DNA of 50,184 bases, from contig JBAZLY010000006.1 of the NCBI GenBank assembly GCA_041650035.1, positions 1 to 50,184 on the forward strand, given 5' to 3'. The translations under genes and the position numbers were made by a program. Below the pieces are notes generated by a model. The model did no database searches. It was not told the DNA's origin and worked only from the letters and a program-made list of their open reading frames with translations. The stretch's first letter is position 1, and each line of letters begins with the position of its first letter. Positions 43,682-50,184 of the stretch are shown here, piece after piece. This DNA comes from JAQUQI01 sp041650035 (GTDB taxonomy: Bacteria > Omnitrophota > Gorgyraeia > JABMRG01).

Positions 43682-46105
43682 ATGTTTAACAGGTTTACTG
43701 AAAGGGCAAGAAAGGTAGTAATACTTGCGAAAGAAGAGGCGAAACGGTTTAACCATAATCATATAGGTACCGAGCATATACTGCTTGGGCTTATAAAAGA
43801 GGGAGAAGGTGTCGCCTCCGCGGTTCTACAGAATCTGGGGCTTTCCCTTGATATGATTAGGCTAGAGGTGGAAAAACTTGTTCACGCCGGACCCGCGACG
43901 GTTGTGTCCGGGGATATCCCGTTTACCCCGAAGGCCAAGAAAGTAATTGAGCTTGCTATGGATGAAGCAAGGCATTTGGGGCATAATTATATAGGTACAG
44001 AACACCTTCTGCTTGGCCTTATCAGGGAGTCGGAGGGAGTTGCCTCACAGGTGCTTTTGAATCTGGGCCTCGATCTGGCCAGGGTCAGAAATGAGATCAT
44101 GGTATTGCTGGGTTCCGTGACCCCGGGACAGGCCCCAAGCATAAGCCCTGAAAAAAGCAAAACACCCGCTTTAGACGCCTTTGGCAGAGACCTTACTATT
44201 CTCGCCAAGGAAGGTAAGCTCGATCCTGTGGTCGGCAGGAAGGATGAGATAGAGCGGGTTATACAGATATTAAGCAGGCGTACCAAGAACAACCCTGTAT
44301 TGCTTGGAGAGGCTGGTGTCGGAAAAACAGCTATAGTCGAGGGCCTTGCTCAAAAGATCATTAATAGTGATGTCCCGGAAATATTGAAGGGCAAGAGGGT
44401 TATTACTCTTGATCTCGCCCTGATGGTAGCGGGCACAAAATACCGCGGTCAGTTTGAGGAGAGGATCAAGACTGTTATGGATGAGATCAAGCGTTCGGAA
44501 AATATAATAGTGTTTATTGATGAATTACACACCTTGGTAGGCGCTGGCGGCGCTGAAGGCGCTATAGACGCATCTAATATATTAAAGCCCGCTTTGTCGC
44601 GCGGGGAGATACAATGTGTCGGTGCCACCACTTTGGATGAATACAGAAAATTTATAGAAAAGGATGCTGCGCTTGAGAGGCGCTTTCAGACGATCATGGT
44701 AGATCCTCCGAATGTACCGGAGACTATAGATATACTCAAGGGGTTAAGGGAAAGGTATGAATCCCATCATAAGATAAAGATTACCGATGACGCATTGTGT
44801 GCCGCGGCAAAGATGTCAGACAGATACATACCCGACAGATACCTGCCTGACAAGGCGATAGATCTTATTGATGAGGCGGGATCAAAGGCGCGTTTAAGCG
44901 TGATGACGGCCCCGGCAAGCCTTAAGAAGCTTGAGGATGATATCGAACAGTCTCGTAAAGAAAAAGAATCGGCTGTTAGGGCGCAGGATTTTGAAAAGGC
45001 GGCGAAATGCAGGGATCTTGAGCGGACGACGAAGATAGAACTTGAAAAACAGCGCAATCTCTGGAAAGAGAAAAGGACTGAACACGTCCCCAACATAGGC
45101 GAAGAAGAAATTGCATTCATAGTATCCAAGTGGACGGGCATACCGCTGATAAGGCTTGAACAGGGCGAGTCGGAACGGCTGCTTAATATGGAACAGGAGT
45201 TGCACAAGAAAGTGGTCGGCCAAGATGAGGCGATAAGATCAATCGCGCATGCCGTAAGGCGCTCCCGGGCGGGCATTAAAGACCCTAAAAGGCCTATAGG
45301 TTCTTTTGTATTCCTGGGACCGACGGGTGTCGGCAAGACACTGCTTGCAAAGGTGTTGGCGGATTTCATGTTCGGCGATGAGGACGCTGTAATACAGATA
45401 GATATGTCTGAATACATGGAAAAGTTCAATATATCGAGGCTTGTAGGCGCGCCTCCCGGATATGTGGGTTACGAGGAAGGCGGCCAGCTTACAGAAAAGG
45501 TCAGAAGAAGGCCCTATTCGGTTGTCCTGCTTGACGAGATAGAGAAGGCGCACCCGGATATCTTTAATATGCTGCTTCAGATATTTGAAGAAGGCAGGCT
45601 GACGGATAGTTTCGGCAGAAAGGTTGATTTCAAAAATACCATACTTATCATGACCTCCAATATCGGTGCCGACCTTTGGAAAAAGCAGGGTGCTTTGGGG
45701 TTTAAACCCAAGGATGAGGATATAACGTATAAGAATATCAAGGTCCAGCTTATGGATGAGATAAAAAAGTCCTTTAAACCCGAGTTTCTCAACAGGGTTG
45801 ATGATATAATTATTTTCCACCCGCTTCTCAAGAGCCATCTTCAGGAGATACTCGAGATTGAAACGGCGCGGGTGGTCAAGCGTTTGTCGGAACATGATAT
45901 TGATATAGAGTTGATGCCGGAGGCCAAGAGGTTTTTGATAGAAAAAGGTTTTGATGCCGTATATGGGGCTAGGCCCCTGAAAAGGATTATACAGACTTAC
46001 CTTGAGGACCCTCTCGCGGAGGAGATAATAAAGGGCGGTTTCAAGGGTGCTAAAAAGATCAAGGTTGGTTTTTCAAGAGACCACCTTGTGTTTGATATGG
46101 CCTGA
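43682..46105 (+). CDS. clpC: ATP-dependent unfoldase ClpC
   Basis: The 807-residue AAA+ protein delivers substrates to ClpP. It has a double Clp N-terminal domain (about 1-145) that in Bacillus binds phospho-arginine, a first AAA+ module (Walker A GEAGVGKT near 208, Walker B FIDELHTLVG), a middle UVR-type coiled segment (AQDFEKAAKCRDLE near 433) typical of ClpC rather than ClpA/ClpB, and a second AAA+ module (GPTGVGKT near 545). The ribosome site CGGAGG precedes ATG 43682. Gap 43574-43681 shows no CIRCE or clear CtsR box. No clpP is in the window. Confidence 0.95.
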   Translation: MFNRFTERARKVVILAKEEAKRFNHNHIGTEHILLGLIKEGEGVASAVLQNLGLSLDMIRLEVEKLVHAGPATVVSGDIPFTPKAKKVIELAMDEARHLGHNYIGTEHLLLGLIRESEGVASQVLLNLGLDLARVRNEIMVLLGSVTPGQAPSISPEKSKTPALDAFGRDLTILAKEGKLDPVVGRKDEIERVIQILSRRTKNNPVLLGEAGVGKTAIVEGLAQKIINSDVPEILKGKRVITLDLALMVAGTKYRGQFEERIKTVMDEIKRSENIIVFIDELHTLVGAGGAEGAIDASNILKPALSRGEIQCVGATTLDEYRKFIEKDAALERRFQTIMVDPPNVPETIDILKGLRERYESHHKIKITDDALCAAAKMSDRYIPDRYLPDKAIDLIDEAGSKARLSVMTAPASLKKLEDDIEQSRKEKESAVRAQDFEKAAKCRDLERTTKIELEKQRNLWKEKRTEHVPNIGEEEIAFIVSKWTGIPLIRLEQGESERLLNMEQELHKKVVGQDEAIRSIAHAVRRSRAGIKDPKRPIGSFVFLGPTGVGKTLLAKVLADFMFGDEDAVIQIDMSEYMEKFNISRLVGAPPGYVGYEEGGQLTEKVRRRPYSVVLLDEIEKAHPDIFNMLLQIFEEGRLTDSFGRKVDFKNTILIMTSNIGADLWKKQGALGFKPKDEDITYKNIKVQLMDEIKKSFKPEFLNRVDDIIIFHPLLKSHLQEILEIETARVVKRLSEHDIDIELMPEAKRFLIEKGFDAVYGARPLKRIIQTYLEDPLAEEIIKGGFKGAKKIKVGFSRDHLVFDMA

Positions 46106-46186
46106 TATCCGTCCGTGGAAGATGTCTTTTGAAAAGATCCCGCGGATCAAGGGTAAAACTATACTTATAAACATATTGATGGGTAT

Positions 46187-47902
46187 ATGGTATCTCGCAA
46201 AAAGTTATACGCGATAGTAATACCAGTATTTTTTTTACTGCTGATATGCCTGTTCATTGTCATATTTGCAAGCCTTGATAGATATAGGCGTGAATTCAAG
46301 GCCAATATTGAGGTTACATTTTCCAACATGACTGCCTCAAAGGTCAGTATCGAACGGATAAGCGGAAGCCCCTTGCGTAAAATATATTTTAAAGGGATGG
46401 TTTTCGATTTCGGCAGGTTCAAACTTGATTTTGATTCGGCAAGCCTCGAGTATTCATTGCTCGACATACTATCCAATAAGGCCCCCGCGGAAGGTGTCAA
46501 GGAGACTGTATTGTCCTTGAACAAAGGCTCGTTTATCCTTGAGAATAACGCCATTGTATCGCGAGGTATCAATGGTAAGATAAGATTGAGGCAGGGCAGG
46601 ATATTGCTTGATGATATAATGTTTATTGTTTTTGATCAAGTATTGGGCTGTCTGAACGCGGAAATCGTAAATAACGTTGACCCTTGTCGCGTAGAACTTA
46701 ACCTGGATATAAGGCCTGTTACCGGAAAAGAAGGCCTGATATTTAACAATATGAAGATACTCGTTACCGGGCCTATAGATAATTTGACTATCACGGCCAG
46801 GGCTGATATGAAAGAGAAGAGGGCCTTACATTTCAGGATGTATTCCATGTGCGACAAGGGCGTATTTACCTTAGGTTCAAGAGTAGGTATTGAAACTGGT
46901 AATGCTGACATAAATCATTTATTATCGATAGATGCCGTTATCGACCCTGCCAAACAACAGTTTAATGCTGTCCTCATGCCGAATGAAGGCATTATTTCGC
47001 TTAAGGGGGGTTACGATTATGAGGGTTCGTTATCGGTGGAATTTAAGAATCAGCAGCTGAAGGTTTTTGGCCAGGATTTTTCTAATGAGACGGATATTAG
47101 CCTTAAAACTGTTTTCAAGAACAACACGATATCCCATCTGTCGCTTGATATAGGCACACAGGCCAGCGTTGTTAACTACCAGCCGGTAAGCGAGATGGAG
47201 GCCTCTTTGATGTTGGAGCCTAAAAAATTCAGGATAATATATGTCAAAATAGGCGATACCGTCTCTGCCTCCGGCTCGTTTGAGATTGCCTCCAATGGTA
47301 AGATAGATCTTAATGTGATTTTCACGAATTTTGTGCTGGAGAATTTTTTAAGAGTGATTATTGAGAATAGGCCCGATATCTCCGGTGCCGTATCCGGCAG
47401 GATGGCTATTGGCGGCGCCTTGAATAATCCGTCTGTTAAGATACGGCTTACCGCGGAAAACGGCAATATCGGAGATATGGGTTACAAGAAAATGCTTGTC
47501 AACGCCGAAGGTATGTGGCCTTTTCTGAAGTTGACAGATTCCCGTATAACGCGTAAGGACCTGTCACTGATACTCAACGGTGAATTAGATATGAGGGACT
47601 TCGGTTCCGCGCGTTTCCTTGAAGACATCTCGGTTTCGACCACTGATAAAACTATTATCTGGGAGGGGTGGGATATAACCAGGATCGACGAGAGCAGGGA
47701 TTTCCTGCTGCAGCGTTCTCTGGGCAACGGGATCAAACTTGGGTATAAAACGCATATAGAGGATGAAACAAGATATGAACCGGTTAAAGGCCGGGACGAA
47801 TTCCAGCTTGAATATGATCTTCTTTATGAAGACAGCGTCCTCGAGTTCCGGGCGAAAGAGAGAGAGGAGTTCTTTGGCGTTAAGAAAAAATATAAATTTT
47901 AA
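46187..47902 (+). CDS. TamB-like membrane-anchored envelope protein
   Basis: The 571-residue protein has a short basic start (MVSRKKL), one membrane segment (about residues 7-29), then a long beta-rich periplasmic region. It ends in QLEYDLLYEDSVLEFRAKER and a short basic aromatic tail, resembling the C-terminus of TamB (DUF490) proteins, which act in outer-membrane assembly and phospholipid transfer. It is about half the length of E. coli TamB. No TamA-like gene is adjacent. It lies 81 bp after clpC and 84 bp before the mla genes, suggesting a lipid-transport role by context. Confidence 0.72.
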   Translation: MVSRKKLYAIVIPVFFLLLICLFIVIFASLDRYRREFKANIEVTFSNMTASKVSIERISGSPLRKIYFKGMVFDFGRFKLDFDSASLEYSLLDILSNKAPAEGVKETVLSLNKGSFILENNAIVSRGINGKIRLRQGRILLDDIMFIVFDQVLGCLNAEIVNNVDPCRVELNLDIRPVTGKEGLIFNNMKILVTGPIDNLTITARADMKEKRALHFRMYSMCDKGVFTLGSRVGIETGNADINHLLSIDAVIDPAKQQFNAVLMPNEGIISLKGGYDYEGSLSVEFKNQQLKVFGQDFSNETDISLKTVFKNNTISHLSLDIGTQASVVNYQPVSEMEASLMLEPKKFRIIYVKIGDTVSASGSFEIASNGKIDLNVIFTNFVLENFLRVIIENRPDISGAVSGRMAIGGALNNPSVKIRLTAENGNIGDMGYKKMLVNAEGMWPFLKLTDSRITRKDLSLILNGELDMRDFGSARFLEDISVSTTDKTIIWEGWDITRIDESRDFLLQRSLGNGIKLGYKTHIEDETRYEPVKGRDEFQLEYDLLYEDSVLEFRAKEREEFFGVKKKYKF

Positions 47903-47969
47903 ATAGCAGACGGGTTCTAATATTATTCGTTTTTTCTTTATTAAAATAGCACAATCATATTTTAGATGT

Positions 47970-47975
47970 TATAAT
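47970..47975 (+). promoter_or_regulatory. Isolated -10 hexamer before mlaE
   Basis: A perfect TATAAT lies 11 bp before the mlaE ATG. The -35 position (TAGCAC) is poor. If used, transcription would begin within a few bases of the start codon, in keeping with the absence of a ribosome site. Confidence 0.3.
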
Positions 47976-47986
47976 AAAACAACACA

Positions 47987-48775
47987 ATGAATCACGAGTA
48001 CATTTATAAAAGGTTTTTGGCCAGGCTTGCTTCGCTGCTGCATTATACGGGCGGGGTGGTAGTCTTGTTTTTAGAGGCTGTTTTTTGGGCCTTTATACCG
48101 CCGTATCGTAAGAGGCAGATAATCGAGCAGATGTACAAGGTTGGTGTCAATTCTCTGCCTATTGTCCTGCTTACCTCTTTATTCACTGGCATGGTCCTGG
48201 CATTACAGAGCGCCTATCAGATGCAAAGGATATCCGCTCAGATGTATATTGCCAGTTTGGTCGCTCTTTCAATGATGCGCGAATTGGGGCCGGTTCTGAC
48301 AGCGCTTGTTGTTGCAGGAAGGGTCGGAGCCGCGATAACCGCTGAATTGGGAACAATGAAGGTTACAGAGCAAATAGATGCCCTTGAGACCCTTGCCACA
48401 AATCCTGTAAAATACCTTGTTGTACCCAGGTTCGCGGCCCTTGTTATTATGCTGCCTCTTTTGACAGTTTACGCTGTATTTATCGGTATTATCGGAGGAT
48501 ATATCGTGGGAGTCTTTAAACTGCATATAGGTTCCAGCATGTATATCAACATGACGACAAACCCTTTAGGGATTAAGGATCTTTATACGGGACTTTTGAA
48601 GAGTGTTGTCTTCGCGATAATTATCGCGATTGTGAGCTGTTATGACGGTTTTCGCACTTCAGGCGGGGCTGAAGGGGTTGGCCGTTCAACTACACATAGC
48701 GTTGTCACGTCTTTTATATTGATCATTGCCGCTGATTGCCTGTTTACGGCATTATTTTATTTTATAGGACGTTAG
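47987..48775 (+). CDS. mlaE: Mla-type ABC lipid transporter permease (MlaE/YrbE)
   Basis: The 262-residue permease of the MlaE family has the conserved YKVGVNSLPIVLLTSLFTGM, REMGP-like MMRELGPVLTALVVAGRVG, AAITAELGTMKVTEQIDAL and GGAEGVGRSTTHSVV motifs, with five or six membrane helices. With MlaF and MlaD it moves phospholipids between the inner and outer membrane. No Shine-Dalgarno is visible before ATG 47987 and no later methionine is a good start. The ATPase gene follows after 9 bp. Confidence 0.93.
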   Translation: MNHEYIYKRFLARLASLLHYTGGVVVLFLEAVFWAFIPPYRKRQIIEQMYKVGVNSLPIVLLTSLFTGMVLALQSAYQMQRISAQMYIASLVALSMMRELGPVLTALVVAGRVGAAITAELGTMKVTEQIDALETLATNPVKYLVVPRFAALVIMLPLLTVYAVFIGIIGGYIVGVFKLHIGSSMYINMTTNPLGIKDLYTGLLKSVVFAIIIAIVSCYDGFRTSGGAEGVGRSTTHSVVTSFILIIAADCLFTALFYFIGR

Positions 48776-48784
48776 GGAGAAGGA

Positions 48785-49552
48785 ATGATAGACGCGATAA
48801 ATCTGTGTAAGACGTTTTCAGGCAAACAAGTCCTCAAAGGTCTTAACCTTATGATAGATACCGGGATTACCCAGGTTATTATAGGCCGTTCAGGGTGTGG
48901 TAAAAGTGTATTTTTAAAGCATATTATAGGCATAGTAAGGCCTGACTCGGGCCAGGTTATTATCGATGGAAAAGATATAACAAAAATGACGAGCAAGGAA
49001 TTAAACAAGTTAAGATTAAGTTTCGGTATGTTATTTCAGGCGGCCGCTCTTTTTGATTCCTTGACGGTAGCCGAGAATGTCGGTTTCAACCTGATTGAGC
49101 ACACGGACCTTGACAAGATTACGATATATAAAAGGGTAAAGGAAGCCCTGTCTTTAGTCGGACTTTATGGGGCCGAGGACCTTATGCCCTCGGAGCTTTC
49201 GGGGGGTATGCAAAAACGCGTGGGGCTTGCCAGGGCGATATGCATACGTCCTAAGATTATTTTATACGATGAGCCGACTACAGGCGTTGATCCTATTATG
49301 GCCGACGCGATCAATGACCTTATTAGGATGCTGCATGACAGATTAGAGGTTACCTCTGTTGTTGTGACCCATGATATGGTCAGCGCTTATAAGATCGCCA
49401 GTGATATTGCCATGCTTTATGACGGCAGAATAATCCAAAGGGGCAGCCCTGAAGAGATAAAAAATACCAATGACCCTATAGTGAAGCAATTCATATCAGG
49501 GGCATCTAAAGGTCCTATTACAGATGGACAGCACTCGGATCATAAAATATAA
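48785..49552 (+). CDS. mlaF: Mla-type ABC lipid transporter ATP-binding protein (MlaF)
   Basis: The 255-residue ATPase has Walker A GRSGCGKSVFLKHI, the MlaF-type FGMLFQAAALFDSLTV, signature LSGGMQKRVGLARAI and Walker B IILYDEPTTGVDP. It powers the MlaE permease. GGGAGAAGG precedes ATG 48785. It is followed by mlaD after 21 bp. The order mlaE-mlaF-mlaD is a common variant of the Mla operon. Confidence 0.93.
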   Translation: MIDAINLCKTFSGKQVLKGLNLMIDTGITQVIIGRSGCGKSVFLKHIIGIVRPDSGQVIIDGKDITKMTSKELNKLRLSFGMLFQAAALFDSLTVAENVGFNLIEHTDLDKITIYKRVKEALSLVGLYGAEDLMPSELSGGMQKRVGLARAICIRPKIILYDEPTTGVDPIMADAINDLIRMLHDRLEVTSVVVTHDMVSAYKIASDIAMLYDGRIIQRGSPEEIKNTNDPIVKQFISGASKGPITDGQHSDHKI

Positions 49553-49573
49553 TAGTATGGAACTGGAGGCGGC

Positions 49574-50184
49574 ATGAAATCCTTGGAGTTTAATGTGAAG
49601 GTAGGGCTTTTTATATTGATCGGGCTTATTATACTTACGGTTATCACGTTTTCGATAAGTGACTTCTTTTTTAAACCGGGGTATAATATTTTTGTGGAAC
49701 TGGGTTTTGCCAATGGCATACAGCCGTCCGCGCCCGTCAGGCTTGCCGGGATAAGCGTTGGGGAGGTCAAGGAATCGGGTGTGTTCAAAGACGGCAACGG
49801 CAAGACAATGGTAAGATTGAGGTTATGGCTGACTAATGATGCGAAGGTCGAAGAAGACGCCCAAGTCATTATAAACACATTGGGTTTGATCGGAGAAAAG
49901 TATGTTGAGATTATACCAGGCACCCCGGGTTCGTTGCTTGTGCGGGATTGCGGCGTTATGAGAGGCCATGACTCTGTCTCTGTCGAGCAGATAACCAAGA
50001 AGGGTTACGAGATAGCGCTTAAACTGGAGCGGGCTATTGACGATATGGCAGAGGTATTGGCGCAGGTCAAAAGCGGTCACGGTACAGTGGGAAAATTAAT
50101 ATATGATGAGACCATATACAATGAAACTGAGATCATGGTCAAGGACCTAAGGGCCCATCCGTGGAAACTATTGGGCGGCCCGGG
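49574..50184 (+). CDS. mlaD: MlaD-like MCE domain protein (3' partial)
   Basis: An open frame starts at ATG 49574 (CTGGAGG upstream) and runs off the window after 203 codons. It has one N-terminal membrane helix (VGLFILIGLIILTVITF), then the MCE domain (VRLAGISVGEVKESG and TLGLIGEKYVEIIPG), followed by a helical segment and the KDLRAHPWKLL motif often seen in long MlaD/PqiB-like proteins. MCE domains form hexameric lipid channels in the periplasm. It is part of the mlaE-mlaF operon. The total length is not visible. Confidence 0.92.
   Translation, partial: MKSLEFNVKVGLFILIGLIILTVITFSISDFFFKPGYNIFVELGFANGIQPSAPVRLAGISVGEVKESGVFKDGNGKTMVRLRLWLTNDAKVEEDAQVIINTLGLIGEKYVEIIPGTPGSLLVRDCGVMRGHDSVSVEQITKKGYEIALKLERAIDDMAEVLAQVKSGHGTVGKLIYDETIYNETEIMVKDLRAHPWKLLGGP

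Noticed and set aside
1..50184. CRISPR arrays, prophage or defence islands
   Set aside because: No regularly spaced repeats, integrases, phage structural genes or recognisable defence proteins were seen.

Overview
The window looks like chromosome from an uncultured diderm (Gram-negative-type) bacterium. It encodes outer-membrane assembly and lipid-traffic proteins (LptD, LolC/LolD, an MlaE-MlaF-MlaD set, and AsmA/TamB-like anchored proteins) next to genes better known from Firmicutes (the McsA-McsB-ClpC arginine-phosphorylation proteolysis set). This mix, the moderate GC content, the dense run of nucleotide-sugar genes and the GTP-type PEP carboxykinase suggest a lineage such as Candidatus Omnitrophota (OP3) or a relative. 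That placement is an inference from gene content, not a phylogenetic result. Almost every gene lies on the + strand; the exceptions are one tRNA-Leu and one large AsmA-like gene.

Layout. 1-7.7 kb: the end of a 4Fe-4S protein, a GAF-ANTAR regulator, mnmG, a YqeY-like protein, a CPBP membrane protease, GTP-dependent PEPCK, a peptide deformylase with an altered metal motif, and a stand-alone receiver protein whose 3' end runs into a convergent tRNA-Leu(CAG). 8-14.5 kb: an orphan corrinoid protein, accD, an orphan sugar-type ABC ATPase, two adjacent membrane-anchored diguanylate cyclases and a ROK sugar kinase. 14.5-26.2 kb: lptD followed by nine nucleotide-sugar genes. Together these could make UDP-glucuronate and UDP-xylose, a dTDP-4-keto-6-deoxy (amino) sugar, and a UDP-N-acetylhexosaminuronate. 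No glycosyltransferase lies among them. 26.2-27.8 kb: a decayed IS256-family transposase fragment, then smpB and the tmRNA gene ssrA (trans-translation).

27.9-34.6 kb: a tightly packed, partly overlapping run: cell-wall amidase lipoprotein, murI, queD-queC-queE-queF (queuosine precursor synthesis), two-subunit class I fumarase, RNase PH and RdgB. 34.6-37.6 kb holds the AsmA-like gene on the minus strand, divergent from lysS, which has a consensus TTGACA-N17-TATAAT promoter. 37.7-46.1 kb: lysS-lolC-lolD-aminotransferase-mcsA-mcsB-clpC. 46.2-50.2 kb: a TamB-like protein, then mlaE-mlaF-mlaD (mlaD is cut by the window edge).

Most of the window is recognisable core metabolism and envelope biogenesis. 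I found no CRISPR array, phage, toxin-antitoxin or obvious defence island, and no clearly new multi-gene system. The points most worth a second look are the QExxH deformylase, the McsAB-ClpC set in a diderm, the receiver/tRNA antisense overlap, the long tmRNA tag, and a TamB-like gene placed directly before the Mla genes.
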